Shown piece by piece: positions 1 through 13,259 of a stretch of DNA of 64,000 nt. A model generated the notes under the pieces. It searched no databases and was not told the origin of the DNA. It saw only the letters and a list, made by a program, of their open reading frames with translations. The DNA comes from Sclerodactyla briareus. Lineage: Eukaryota; Echinodermata; Holothuroidea; Dendrochirotida; Sclerodactylidae. Both the position numbers and the translations under genes were made by a program. How positions within the stretch are numbered: the first letter of the stretch is position 1; every line of letters starts with the position of its first letter. The stretch covers positions 1-64,000 of the forward strand of contig JAODTK010005665.1 in assembly GCA_026419785.1 (NCBI GenBank), given 5' to 3'.

Positions 1-119
1 TTCCAAACCTAAAGTGTAGGACCCAGCCGGCCCAGGCCCGGCCCCCGCTGGGCCGGCCACACTGCAACGCTGCGTTCGAACCGCTGCGTCGCAAGGCATG
101 CCCCGATAAGCGGCCTCAC

Positions 120-300
120 GGTTGTTGTGAGAATCCTGCTAACGAAGAAGGGGCATATACACACACACACACCACACACGCCAAAAGTGACCACTAAGTC
201 TCTTCCTGAATTTTCTTCAGGAGAGACAAAAAGACAGGGAATAGAGAGGGTTGGGTTGGCAAAAAAAACGAGAGGAACCAAAAAATTGAAAGTGACAAAA
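120..300 (-). repeat. Hairpin repeat module, antisense copy
   Basis: A near-perfect hairpin spans 198-227: the arm GTCTCTTCCTGAA pairs with TTCAGGAGAGAC across a short loop. Next to it lie a (CA)n run near 157-176 and the phrase GTGAGAATCCTGCTAACGA, the reverse complement of phrases that follow the same hairpin at 28.45 kb. This is one of about eight copies of the module in the window and is in reverse orientation here. Function unknown; it is likely part of a dispersed repeat. Confidence 0.6.
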
Positions 301-1595
301 AGGCTAGTGTGAGGAATTATCCCGAAATATTATTGTGTCGAAGAGCAGGTTTCCACAATTTTAGCACTAGGCCCCCACACCGCCGCTGTATGTCCAATCA
401 GTACGTGGTACATCATCAGCTCACGGTATCTGAAGATAAAAATATTGGATCAAAGGCCGAAATGAAAACCCCCTCCCTATCACCACTAAGGCTATTCAGG
501 GGAAAAAGTCATGGGGTTAAGATGATTTTGGTGGATCCGCGCATAGGAGGGCCTACTTGCTATAAGGCATGAGTTGAGACTCAATTCAATCAAAAAATGT
601 TTATGTTGACATCATCTGTCAAAAGATGGACCATAATCTGAATCTCAATGAAGCCGCAGAGCCTGCAAAATCAGGCATCAGTGGTAATACATGGATACAT
701 AGGGCCCGAATGCATGCCACCTAATCATTGCCTCGATGTGGCATGGCTACCGAGCAAGACACGACCTGGAATCGATTGTGAAAGTGCAAACTCATTGCTA
801 CACTATTAATTATAATCGTGGTATCCACGTGTGAAATCGTTTGAATTCAACTCATCAGTCATGGAATTGAGTCTTGGAGGTCTACGCGAGTCACAGCCAC
901 AACACCCGTTACTCGCTGGAGCGGCAATGGCTTAGCGTTCGAGCGATCGGGTTTTTTAATACCACGTTGTTGTTTGTGTAGGTGCTATGGGCTGTATTGC
1001 ACCGCAATGATTTGAGCAATAGTGCTGTGCTACTGCTGGCATTGAAAACGGAAATATTTTCAGGCTTTTCGGTACCCCGCGCATATTGACTTCAAATCAC
1101 AGTAGCAAAAAGTTGGGTGGGCGCACACGGGAGTTGGATGGGCGATTAGCGGAATGATACCGGTACTGCAAAATTGTAAGATATTTGTTCCGAAAATGGG
1201 CAACGGAGTGGTTACCCCTTCACGCAGTGTTTTACAACTTGCGTGAGGGACTACATTATTCCAACTGGTATTCAGTAAGGTGGTATAAGTAGCAAAGTAA
1301 ATGCAGGAATGCTGCCTGAATTTTTTTAAGCCTGCACAGTGTTTAAACGTAAATTGGAACGTGAATGGATCGGAAACTTACTGGGTGACTACGATCGGTG
1401 CGAAAGTGTCACGTAGTTACTCAAATAAAGTGACAGACTTTGCTAGGCTAAGTTCAATAAAATGTGATATGCATGAAACGCAATATCATTACAATTACAT
1501 GTTCAAGTCGGCATAATACATTTTTAATGTACATGGTTTCATCAGTCAAAATCAAATTGACACAAATATTTGTGGCAGTCAGACAACTGCCACTA
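301..1595. other. Unassigned sequence, no gene recognised
   Basis: I see no convincing exon, RNA gene or repeat boundary here. Short ORFs of under 90 codons occur at chance density and match nothing I recognise. Confidence 0.5.
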
Positions 1596-1603
1596 TATTG
1601 TAC

Positions 1604-2339
1604 CAGGGGCGTATATACATAACAATTCCAGGGGGTGTGATCCATTTCGAGAACCGTAAAGAATTTTGTAGAAGATTCTTAATTTCGGTATTGTACCGGA
1701 GCGGCGCCGATGCGGTCGTGGAGGGTGCTCTGGGTCCCCGCCTGGGTGGCCAATCGTTTCCCGTAGTGATCTTGTTGATAGACTGATTTGGGGGAGGGGG
1801 TGCCCCGCCTCCCTTGAAATTTTCGCAAACTGAATCCCTCAGGCCAAATGGTACTATCCTAGTTTGATATTCTAGCATGAATTACCTATTGAAAATATTT
1901 CATTTGTCCTGGCCAACAGTTTTTTCCCGACTACGAACTGTTGTTTAAGATAATGTGGTCAAAACGGTCTAAAACCTAGCTACATGAATAACCTGTGCAC
2001 GCATATTTGATTATCATATTAAGATTCTAGATTGCTGTACGCTGATAGAGTGATACCTTGATTTCAAAGTGCTGTACCTAAATTCGAATATGATTACTGG
2101 TACACATGGAAGACTGAGGAGAATTGGCATTCACATCATGGCCTTGCTAGCCCAGAGCTGATACCGATATTAATATTGTCCATGTGGCTGAAACTTGGCA
2201 CACATGTCCATCATAGTTAAATCAATTTCCTCACCCTCGGACGTGCGCAGCGCACCTATTTTCTTACTTTCTCCCCGACGTTTTTCCGCTTGCTCCCCAA
2301 CGAGGGAGGGGGCACTGCTCCCGCTGGCGCCCGCCCCTG
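1604..2339. mobile_element. Non-autonomous hAT-like transposon with 8-bp TSD
   Basis: The element begins CAGGGGCG and ends CGCCCCTG, giving an 8-bp terminal inverted repeat of the CAGGG type common in hAT elements. It is flanked on both sides by the identical octamer TATTGTAC (1596-1603 and 2340-2347), the duplication length expected for hAT. G-rich and C-rich subterminal stretches lie inside both ends (GGGGGAGGGGG near 1790; CGAGGGAGGGGGCAC near 2301). At 736 bp with no transposase ORF it must be mobilised in trans. Superfamily assignment rests on TIR and TSD form only. Confidence 0.8.
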
Positions 2340-2559
2340 TATTGTACGTCGATTTTCGAATGTATTTAGGCAGGGTGGGTACGAATATATCGTAATTATG
2401 ATTCAATGTGCGGTGAAACAATTTGTCTCAAACTCACTCTTGTCTTTACACCAGAATTCCCAGAATGCACATCGCAACGGCATACACTACAATTTAGAAT
2501 TTTGACCATCTACAATTATACTGCAGTTGGACATGCAAATTAGGGGAACACAAACCCAA

Positions 2560-4125
2560 TGCACTTTTAATTCCCATACATAATGTTGATGGGGGAAAAA
2601 GCTGCCTATTATTTACGCCGACCTCTATATCGGTGACCCCCGATCACACACTGATAAGGCGACCAAAATTAGACAAGTCTGCCCACCGATCAACAAATTG
2701 CCCAAGTCAATGCCATCTGTGAGATCCACTCACAAGTCCCGCAGTGTCATAGGCCCCTAGTTGGTCGTGCCCATGACGAACGAAGAAACGTCTCACTAGT
2801 TTGTAAGCTTAGAGAAACTTTCCTCACTCGATGCCGAAGTTATTGTTACAGTCATCACGCAGAGGCACCTCTTAGTTAGAAAATCTATGTCATGGCTATA
2901 AATCAATTATTTTTCACCTACTCGCGCGGGACCGCGTTTCGTCGCCCAGAGACCGCTTCTGATTTTCAAAATCATCTATGGATATGCATAAATAATAACC
3001 CTGCATTTTAAGACTAATGCACTATAGAACTAGTTGTATTTCATTGTTTTAGATTGTGGGGGTGGCACTGCGACTTGAATGCTTGGCATGGTTGGCCAAC
3101 TGGGTTACGTCAAGGACACTGTACATATGAAATTCCCGAGAATAGCACAATTGAATTAGGACAATTAAAAACCCGGGGAGGCATGTTTAGCGCTCATCCG
3201 AGTAAAAACAAAATTTACAGAGTGCACCCTCACTGTTTTTTCACCTGTAGCCTATAACTCAAGAACGTGGCATGGGGTTTCAGCATGTTATAATACTCCG
3301 TGTGATCATTATGTTGACTGTAGGACTGAGCTAACGCAGGGGCGCAAAACTTCACCCTGGGGAACTCCACATTTACTTGCTCACACCATTTGTCCCGGTT
3401 TGGGTAGGTGATAGCCCCGGACTCCGACACCCCACCCCCCTCTTCCCACCTAATGCACCCGGTTGCACTCGCCCCAACCCACTCGGTGCCGATTACAATT
3501 CTGGTGTTCATAGCCCATACAACTGGTAACTTTTCTAATTGTTGTAATTTATCTTGCATCATTGTAATTTTATCTGGGCAGCGAGCATCTCTATAACTCA
3601 TCATGTCTCTCTGTTCCGTTCATTAGTTCGTTCGTCTGATCATTTCGGCACATTCCTCATAACTTCTAAACCCATTACACTTTCATGTTAAAACTTGGTT
3701 GAGTTTTTGCGGGTGAAGAAGGAATGTTTTGTGGATGAACATGTCCGCTGGCTAGGCTGAATCACGTTTTTGTTACTCAAACCAGCTATGCTGTGAGCTA
3801 TTGGAATCTGCATGTCCTCTATCTACCTATCTCTCTATCCAGTGTGTTAACATTGCACTTTTTGGCTCCCAAACAGTCATTCTGCGAGGATGTCGCAAAC
3901 TGTCACAACGTTTATTGACCCATAGGACATGTTTGACCTTTTAAGGTCAAGTCAAAGGCCATTAAAGGGGGCATCTTAGACCAGTAATGTGTAAAATTTT
4001 CAAAATGTATCTCCTCCTACAAATTTCGTGCACAGTGCTAATGTTTGTTCATTATGATGGTCTAATAGCCGTACCTTTGGGAGGTTCAGGAATTTTGTCT
4101 CGCGTGAATGAAAGTCAGGAGGAAC
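2560..4125. repeat. Tandem ~1.6 kb repeat unit, copy 1
   Basis: This unit aligns in order with 4150-6045. Shared landmarks are CATACATAATGTTG, GATGCCGAAGTTATTGTTAC, AGAGGCACCTCTTAGTTA, CAAGAACGTGGCATGGGG and TTCTGGTGTTCATAGCCC. Near its 3' end it contains a CTCCTACAAATTTCGTGCACAG unit of the kind seen at 9.4 kb and a hairpin at 4097-4125. The small ORFs here are shifted or broken between the two copies, so none looks coding. Confidence 0.8.
4097..4125 (+). repeat. GTCTC-CCTGAA hairpin copy, degraded
   Basis: The arm GTCTCGCGTGAA faces TCAGGAGGAAC. The stem is imperfect but matches the hairpin family best preserved at 28449-28478. Confidence 0.5.
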
Positions 4126-4149
4126 AACACACCCAATCCATTATTAGCG

Positions 4150-6045
4150 CTCCCACATACATAATGTTGGAAAAAGCGCCTATTATTTTTACGGCCGACC
4201 TATATCGTGACGGCCGACCGACCCGCTCAAACAACTGATAAGGCGACCAACTTATGCAAGTCTGCCCCGGAAGAAATCAACAATTGCGATCCAGGGTCGA
4301 CCTGCATCTGGGGTAGAGCACACTCACACGTGCGACGTAGGTCCTTCCTAGTTGGGTGCTTGGCCCATGACAGAACGAGCGTGAACTGTCTTCCTAGTTT
4401 ACCTTAGAAAACTTCTCTCACAATCGATGCCGAAGTTATTGTTACAGTCATCTTCAGGCAGAGGCACCTCTTAGTTATAAAATAACTAGGTCATGGCTAT
4501 AAATACAATTAATGTTTCCACTAACTCGAGCGGGGGGGGACCGTAACTTTCGTCCCCAAGACCGACCTTTCCTGATTTTCAAAATAAATAAAATAGGATA
4601 AAGTAATGCAGAATATCAACACTCTGGCATTTTTAGACTAATATGCAATATAGAATAGTTTGTATTTCATGTTTTTATATTGGGGGGTGCACTGCGACCT
4701 TGATGCTTTGTCAGTGTTTAAAGGAGCCAACGGGGTAACCGTCAGGAGCACTGTATAACATATGACATGTTCGAGAAATAGCACAATTGAATTTAGACCA
4801 TTAAAAAACCCCGGGAGCATGTTTTAAGGAGAGCTACATCATAAAGGGGGGAAAGGCACGAGTAAAAACAAAATTTAACAGAAGTGCAACCCTCACTGTT
4901 TTATTTACAGCCTAATGTAGCCTAACTCAAGAACGTGGCATGGGGTTTCAGCATGTTATAATACTCCGTGTGATTCAGATGTTGATGTAGGATGACTAAC
5001 GCATGGGCGCAAAACATTCCACCCTGGGAACTTAACATTTACCCTTCTCCCCCTTTGGCCCATGTTGGGTCAGGTGATAGCGCGGACCCGACACACCACC
5101 CCCCTCTTCTCCACCGTAATGCAACCCCGGGGGTGGGTGCACTCGGCAAACCACACACAAACACTCGGGGAAAGGTCAGGTCGGTGCGAGGTTAACAAAT
5201 TCTGGTGTTCATAGCCCTACCAATCTGTAACTTGGGGTTCTTACTAGTGTGATGTGGAAGTTAGGCGTGCTCATTGTAATTGTTTAACTGCAGGCGAGCA
5301 GCTCTATAACTCTCATGTCTCTCTTCCCGTCGTTCAGGTTTCGTGTCGTACTGATAACGACGTAACGGTGGAGAAAACAGCAGATTCACGGAGGGGGGGT
5401 CATACCTAAAATCTAAACCATCCGTGGGGGAGAAAAGGAAAGAAGGAAGTGACAGGTGCTTTCAGGTTAAACCCTGGGTGAGTAGGGGGGCAATCCATCA
5501 CATGAACCAGCAGGGCATAATAATCTAGAAAGTCACGAGTTGTTTGTGGAGTTATCAACAAACGGACAAAACAATAAGTCAGATTGAGATATTTGAATCT
5601 GCATGTCCATTCAGGTCCAAATAACTATGAGCGATACTCAATCCGATTAATTTGACCAATTAGCTCGTTTTTGTGGATCGCAACAAACCGATATCATGCT
5701 GGGGGGGGAGACAATAAGATGGAATCGACCAGAGACTGGGGGTGAATGAGCACACATGTTTTATTGACCCATGAGGTGCGGGCATGTTGAAAAAAAAAAC
5801 TTGAGAAGTCCAGAGTTCAAAGGGCCATTACAGGGGCGGATAAAGTAATAACACATTACATGATGTAAAATATTCAAAATGTCTCTCCTCCCCCCCCCCC
5901 TACAAATTATCCGGTGCACATGCTAATGGTCTGGTCATTAGATGGGTGGGGCGGGGTAATAGCCGAATAAGACAAACATATGTTGGAGATTCAGGAATTA
6001 AAATTTGTGTCTCGCCAATGAATAAAAATGCATGAAGGAGACTAA
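4150..6045. repeat. Tandem ~1.6 kb repeat unit, copy 2, indel-rich
   Basis: Second copy of the 2560-4125 unit, lengthened by many small insertions, several of them homopolymers (for example runs of 8-10 G or C near 4531, 5701 and 5889). Landmark order is kept from CATACATAATGTTGG at the start to CAAAATGTCTCTCCTCC near 5876. The homopolymer-biased difference between copies suggests sequencing or assembly error at least as much as evolutionary decay. Confidence 0.75.
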
Positions 6046-9000
6046 TAGTGTCACGTAATGGCGTGTAGTAAGTGTAGAATGTATGTGTCTAAGTTGGGTG
6101 GGTGTGTGTTGTCACACGACCCAAATCGTATATAAAAAAAGGCAGGATATCTTTCGAACGGGGGGGGAGGGAGGACCAGTGCAAATGAATGCGACAAAAG
6201 GTTTTGCGAGGGTACATCAAAAGGAAAGCGTTAACTAAAGAGTGAAAGCACGAAATGCTGAGTTAGAAGGGAGGTTTGATGTGTGAAGCACCACCACGAA
6301 AGTGTGCGGCGGTAAGTAATGTGATAGGAATGAGGAAAATAAATGAATAGCACCCATTTCGATGTAATAGAAAAAAATATGTTTTCGGCTCAAGTGAGCA
6401 AGATTCGTGGGCATGAAGCCGGTACGAGAAGGGGCAGGAATGAAGAGAAAATGGTTTGAAGCACATCAAAATAAATGCTGGCTATGGTATAAGATTGAAG
6501 GCCAAATATAGTTAGGTAAAAGGGACATTGCCAGGTAAAATATGGTCCATCAAAGGTCAATTCGGGTCACATACTGTTTTTTTAGGCCCTAACTGGGTGG
6601 GGAACCAAATGTGCTGCCCGTTGGGAGGTCACCTGTAGTGATGTCACTACAAAAAAATGGACCCTCCCTCTGGTGTGACCTTTGACCTCAATTTGACCTT
6701 TACCATGTTTTTTTGGCCCGAATCAAATAGTTTCGTGTGCCATTGTCGGCCGGATCTCCAGGGAGAGTGTACCATAGTCCGATCGAAATGAACCATAACA
6801 TTTGGGGGGGGGGGGTGGAATCCCCCATGTGACCTTTTGTGTGTGAAGATATCGATCAAAGTTTTTTCAATTCAAATTAGTTGCAGTTAGGATGTTCGTA
6901 GTGGATTTGTCATTGTGATTGTTAGAATCACGCAGGTCGAACTGACCCCTGAAAATGCAAAAAATTCAAAAGGTCACATGTAGAAAAAAATGAATGAATA
7001 AGTGCTTATTTTTTTTTTCGAGTCACAGGCAAGAAATGTACAACTGGACTTGTCAATTTTTGTCAAAATTGGTTATAAATGAAAAATGGCAGAGCTCTGT
7101 GGTGGCTGAATAACGAAATGGAACTCCGTCAATCGGGCCCTCGGTTCTGCAAGGTACGAGGATCGAAGGTTGGTTTTTGATACCTTTTTTGGCATGGCAA
7201 ACAGCAAAAGTACCACATACTTTGGGATACACGCTGGTAGGACTGCTGTGGCATATCATCGAGAGTAACATTTTCATAAAAACACGGACATGTCAAATCA
7301 AGGTCATTCAAGTCACTTATGGACAAAAACCTAATTTTTGGAGACACTTACACTGAATTGCTTGGCATGTTAAATTTCAGAAAGGGTTTACTTCATTGTG
7401 GAGAAACATTTTCCATAAAACCCATCATGTAACATCCAAAGTCCATGTCGAGGTCACTTATGGGCATTAACTGCCAATGTCTGTTTCCTGCAACCAAAAA
7501 AAAAAAAAACAAAATTCAGTTACCTTTTCCTTTGTGGTTTTAATTTCAGGACAGGGTGTAACCCCTCTAGGGTTACATTTTTTATTAAAAAGTTTAGGGC
7601 ATCCGAGGCATAAAGTCAATTTGAGCAAAAATGATTTTGGTACTTTTTCTGCAATTGCACTGGGAGTGTTCATCAGAAGGCAAAAATTCTCCTAGGAGTG
7701 GATGTATCACATGGAGAGTTCCAATTTCATAAAAACTGTCATGTCATTGAAGGGTCATTCAAGGTCAACTAATGGTTTCCAAAAACTGTTTTCCTAGGCG
7801 ATAATCGAGAATTTGAATGCTCTGTTAGGCTGGGAGAGGGTTCACCATTGTGATGTTATTAGATGTTCTGACGCTGAAAACAATGAGTGGTGACCTCTGC
7901 CTCAATTACCCTGTCCGGGTGGTCTTGTGGTTTAAGGTTGAGTTTTTAATAAATTTGCTTATTTAAGGGAGTTATGGGCAAAAAAATATAAACTGTTATT
8001 TTTGGATAGTTATAGACCTTTGGTGCTTTATGGGAGACCAACTCCCGTTCGAGGGGGGGGCGCGCGGGGACACATACTTTGTAAGTTACAAGGGGCCAAA
8101 GTTTAAAATTTTTTTTTTTAAATAAAATAAAGCTTTTTATCCGCATAACATTAGGCTTGTTCATTGGAATGCAATATGCTTCTATGAGTGGATGCATCAC
8201 ATGGAGAGTAACAATTTTTATAAAAACCGACAGTCATATAGACAGGTCAAGTTACCCGTCACGTATGGGTCAAACTGATTTTAAATACTTTTTTGCAATA
8301 GCACTGGGAACGTGTTATCAGAATGCAAAATGCTCTTAGGAGTGGATGTATCACATGAGAGTTACAATGTTTCATAAAAACAACTGCCCTGTCATTAAGG
8401 TCATTCGAAGGTCACTTAGGGGTAAAAAACTGTTCTGTCCGTAATTGTAGAATTGAAAGCTGTGAATGCTGCAGGTTCACCAACTGTGATATAAAACATA
8501 AGGCACTCCTAGTTAAGTTAAGGTAATTAGGTGGGGCCTTTATTTTAGTACTCTATTGTTCAGGCTCTTTAGCAAAGATGAAGATGAACCGTAGGTGCTA
8601 TGGTGACTGGGATTGCCACATAGGGTGGGGGGCGGGATATGAAGTAGATGGTACTGGGGATTAGAGTTGTCAGCGTCACCTATGGTAAATTGATCATCTA
8701 ATTTGCATAATTATTGCAAAATTCATCCAGTATTGTCATCAGATTTTTTTTCATTCCATCCCACCATTTCTGTGAATAGGCACTCTTGTGATTTTCACTA
8801 TATAAAATTGTATTATTTCAATAGGGTGGAGACACTGGAGGTCTTTCAGTGTGTCTATTTTGCATGGTGTTTTCCCAAATTTCAAAGTTGGTTTGTCGAT
8901 TTTCCTGAAGCTTGATTGGTATGGTCTACCTTAGTTTATTCCCCCAAAATGTTTAACATAACATGACAGTCGATCACTGGGGGTATTCAGTGTGTATAAA

Positions 9001-9307
9001 TTGTTTCCTTCATAAGCAAATGTTCAAGTTTGTGAATTCCCATTATTAGTGGGTCCGAATATTTTGAATGGGAGCAATTGCGTCAATAGGAAGTTGAATA
9101 TTTTGTCTTATTTGCATAATCTAGGCGATCTTAGTCACATTTCCACAAAACTTATATTTCTACACTCTTCAGTAGACATTGTCCTAATCAGTCCCTTACG
9201 AATTTTGAAATTGATCACTGCTTAGAAGGTGTTAATGCATAACCCAAATCTTAAAGCACACATTAAATTCTGTAAATCGGTTTGCATGGTGCTATTATTG
9301 GAACACT

Positions 9308-9343
9308 GATCGCGCAACCAGGCTAGACACTGGTGGCGATCGC
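9308..9343. repeat. GATCGC..GCGATCGCC dispersed motif, copy 1
   Basis: A 36-bp block starting GATCGCGCAACCAGG and ending GGCGATCGCC. It recurs at 16207-16243 and, outside the large duplication, at 29789-29823. It marks the junction to the ~300-bp unit array at 9354. Confidence 0.55.
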
Positions 9344-9353
9344 CTTGTTATCA

Positions 9354-10300
9354 AAGGTCTCACTTGGGCCCGAGGCCCATTTTATGAATTTCATAGACCC
9401 ACAATGGTACTTGACTGCATCTCCTCCCACGCAAGTGTCAATTGATTTTCTTCATCTTTTACATGTATTGTCCTTGGTGGAGATTCCATTGTGGTGTTCC
9501 GGGAAATTTTGGTCCCAGGGCTCAGTTTGTGCCCTGGTCCCTTATATGAAATACCTCAAAAGCTTGTATCTCCTACAAGATTTTGGTTCACAATGCTGAC
9601 TTTGGTCAAATTGATGGTTTAACAGCCATACTTTCGGGGTGTTCAGGAATTCTGGTCAAAGGTCCCACTCCGGCACGAGGGCCCTTTTAGTACATTTCAC
9701 ACAATTGTACTTGAAGATCTCCCTCCCACAAGCTTTAATTCATTTTCTTCAAAGCTACATGATGGTCCTTGGTAAGCGCAACTTGGGGGTGTTTGGTAAT
9801 TTTGGGCCCAGGGGCTCCATTTTGGGCCCTGGGGCCATTACATTATACGGGACTTAACCCGCAAAATCTTGGATCTCCTCACAAATTTTGTTGCACCATT
9901 GCGATGTTCTCATAATGATGGTCCTATTATTAGCCGGTACCTTCTGGTGCCCACGGATTTAGGACCCAAGCCCAGCGTGGGCCCTGGAGCCCATTGTGTA
10001 AATTTACGCAAAATGCTTCTCCCCTCACAAATTTTGGTGCACAGTGCTTACATCCGTTCATATGATGGTCTAACCGTCCGTACACTAATTGTTCAGGGAT
10101 TTTTGTCTAAGGTCCCACTTTGGGCCAGAGGGCCCTTTCATTAAATTTCTGCAATGGTACTGGATGCATCTCAAAGTTTCAATTGATTTCCTTTAAAGTG
10201 CAGTGGTTCATCAGGGGTGTTTGCAAACATCTGCCCAATGTAAAATCATGCAAACCGTTTCTCAAAAATTTTGATGCACAATCAGCGTTTAGTCGGTCAT
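9354..10300 (+). repeat. ~300-bp tandem unit array, copy 1
   Basis: Three or more units carry, in order, GGTCCCACTTGGGCC, a CAATTGATTTTCTTC segment, GGTGTTTGGGAATTTTGGGCC, CTCCTACAAATTTTGGTGC and GGGGTGTTCAGGAATT. Unit starts are near 9354, 9659 and 10108. The same units occur at 16250-17200, as single pieces near 4015 and 5890, and inverted at 32.1-32.8 kb. Confidence 0.75.
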
Positions 10301-11024
10301 AATACATGGGTCGAGTTTGATCAAAATCTATCGAAGAATGACTTTTTGGGGCCAAATGCCGTCTTCTCAGCAGATTACTTTTGAGTTGAAACAGTAACAT
10401 CTTTTGAAAAACTTACGATCCCCACTAGGTTTTCCTTCGATGGTGTTGACCAAACTTTGAAACCCAATGTTCATCAACCTCTTTGGGACATCTTTGACCA
10501 TGTTACGGTCAAGGTCATTGAAGGGACACAATAGGCTACTGTGTAAAATTGACCCTTTCTCTCTCAATCGTCATCTTTGATGCAGTGTTTGACCAAACTG
10601 AGTACCATGTTTATTGACTGCTAAAACTTCTGTGGCCATAAGAAGTCACGTTCAAAGGTCGTACAGGGGTAGTTTTCATTGCTTGAAACTGCCTTCTTGG
10701 CCTCACTGATCTTGAACATTTAACACTTAATTGTACATTTGTCTCGGTACTTTGTGCGGTTTGAGCTACAGCACCATTGGTGCTCTAGGGTTTTGCGTAT
10801 GTGATTTGGATTTCCTATTACTGAAATCCAATTAATTACCCCAATTAGTCTTTGGACATCCTGCAATCTTTTCCGATTTCCAGTTTGACTTCGAAAGGCA
10901 AACTGTCGCGACCATATCGCCGGGTATTGAGGAGATATTTCCTCATTAATGGTCTCCACATTGAATTTTGTCATATAATAGTCCTAAGATTTTCCTTTTC
11001 ACTTTCGTCTCGCGAACCTTTTTT

Positions 11025-11054
11025 GTCTCTCCTGAACTTTGTTCCCCGAGAGAC
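11025..11054 (+). repeat. GTCTC-CCTGAA hairpin with (CTGT)n tract
   Basis: GTCTCTCCTGAA is followed by a short loop and CCCCGAGAGAC, then by CATAGTTGTCACTTTG and a CTGT/CTGTC microsatellite (about 11070-11100). The same arrangement is at 17963. Downstream CGATATCTCCTGAACATGG is shared by both copies. Confidence 0.65.
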
Positions 11055-12842
11055 ATAGTTGTCACTTTGTCTGTCTGTCTATCTTTCTGCCTGTCTGTCC
11101 GTATATGCGTTCGATATCTCCTGAACATGGAAGCCATCATTCTGAAACCTTTTTTTGAGGTGTGCGGCGAAAGTTGTTGATTGTGCATCCACCTTTTCGT
11201 CCCGAAAGACCATACTCTTTTCATAAATTTGCATATTTTCATGAAAATTGGCCAAGCTTTGTTAACAAGATATCTCTTGATCGGCATCAGTATGCAATGG
11301 TGATGCGTTCGGAAGTATGAAACAACTATAAGTGTACACAAAACTGATTGGATTCCTGCATTATATAATGCTAATTAATTGTCTAATTTGCATAATTTTC
11401 GCGATTTTTTTTCAAGTTTGCTGGATTTCGAGGAACTTGGTGGAGATTGTTCATCTATAGTCCCAATGAATTTTACAGTAGGACAAGGTCACCAAATGTC
11501 TTGAATGTTACTAATTCCGCATTCAACCTATCTAATTTGCATAATTTATGCAGATTTTAAAGTTGGTTGCATCCCTCTCCCCATGAAACTGGGTGGCAAG
11601 ATGGTACACGTCACTTCGGTCCTTATAAATTTAAAGGTAAAGTCTTAAAGGTGAGTGTGAATAATTTGATAAACTACGCATTTTTTGACGTTTTCATTAA
11701 TTGGGGCCAATAACAATTGGAATGGTGCAGTTTAGTATGCATGATTTTTTTAGGGTGCAGTTTGTCTGGCAAATTTCTGGATTCTGGATCAACACATCCT
11801 AAAGACAAGGTCAAGGTCAAGTCTTAAAAATGCAACATGCTTATTTTAGGTTACAGTTCAAATAAATAACAACCGCATTTTTGTGGATATTTTATTAGAG
11901 CTCTGTGTGCTACATAGACGAACCACTCCACTCCTGCGATCTGCCACCTGGTCTTTAAGTTACAAGGGGCAAAGGTCATTTTGATACCTTTTGAGCGATA
12001 GCATAGACCTTTGTTCTGATTACTAATGCTTTTGGGCTCGGTGCATCAACAATCGAGGCAAACAATTGTCTTAGAATGTCATGTCATCAAGGGTCATGTT
12101 AAGGTAAAAAACTGCCAAATAATGGCATTTTCTGCAACAACTTCTAGTGACTGGTATGCATAATTGCTGACATTTGGATGTAATCATTTCATCAGGGTCA
12201 CTTTTCTCCATAGACTGTTATGTCATTCAAGGTCATTCAAGGCACCCTATGACAAAAAAACTGCTAAATAATAAGCATTCTCTGCAAACAACTTCCAAAA
12301 CTGTATGCAATATGACTGATATGTTGAGGCATGTTGTTATTATCGAGGGGAAATTTTTCATGAAACTGTTGTGTCATAAAATGTAGTTTGAGGCTATTCT
12401 CAGAGTTATTACATCCTCATTATTATTCCAACGATATTTCTCTCATCCCTCCTACCTTGGGCTAACTGGCGCTTTCGAACCATTACTGCCACTGTATGAA
12501 ACATCGCCCATGGCAGCCACACCGCAAGCAGTTGTAATGGTTCAACGCCCATACCCAAACAGTATATTACTCCACTGTGCTTCACAATCAGGAGACACCA
12601 TCTCGGTTATGAACTCTTCAGAAAGAGTGTCAAGAGAGTGTTTACCGGAGCTTATGTAAACAATCTCTTGACCGAATAATTTATTGCAGAGGTGGGCCAA
12701 AAAGAAAGGTTTCAGGCTGGAGCAATGGAGAATTTAAACTGTGGGCTCAAAAGTATCCCACTTGATCAGGTGCGTGGTCTATTTGTTTGGGAAATAGTAT
12801 TGGAATGGCTAATGCCTCTAAGACAATCGTCATCTTTAAAAT

Positions 12843-13259
12843 GTGTCCACAATAAAGCACTAGTTAAAAAATGTCTTAATTTTCGAGTACAAATGATGTT
12901 TTAAATTTATGCATATGCACCACTAGATCCAGACCAATACAATGTGGGGCGGCATCCACTTTTGATTTCATTTGTACATTTATATAGATATCAACAACGA
13001 AATAAAATCAAAAAAATAAACACTGTGGCAGTGAGTCCATAGGGAATTGGCCATCCTCATAAGGCATTAACAGTGGGTCATTTAGCACTGGCCCCTAATT
13101 TATGGAATTAACCAAATTAAAATTAGACAACATTAAATGAACTACAGTTGACCCCGACTTCACTTCGAATTTCTCAGGAACCATGGTAGACCACATCCCA
13201 CCAAGTTTCGTGAAAATCTGAAACTGAAAAATTGTTCAGGAAGTGTGTTTTTGTCTTCG
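12843..13259. other. Spacer between the two ~6.8 kb copies
   Basis: AT-rich sequence without a counterpart beside the second copy. At 13149-13225 it holds one isolated unit (ending ACCAAGTTTCGTG) related to the ~115-bp tandem repeat at 20597-20890. No gene seen. Confidence 0.5.

Larger units (their letters stand above)
6012..12842. repeat. Large tandem duplication, ~6.8 kb copy 1
   Basis: The segment aligns in order with 13260-19810. Paired landmarks are the GTGTGT tract near 6110/13330, GATCGCGCAACCAGG at 9308/16207, the hairpin at 11025/17963, and AACTCTTCAGAAAGAGTGTC near 12610/19568. Offsets run from about 6.9 to 7.25 kb. It is made of smaller recurring units: AGGTCA-rich units carrying GCAATAGCACTGGGAGTG, POU-octamer-like TTTGCATAA palindromes, and ~300-bp CTCCTACAAATTTTGGTGC units. 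No coding frame survives in both copies. Confidence 0.85.
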
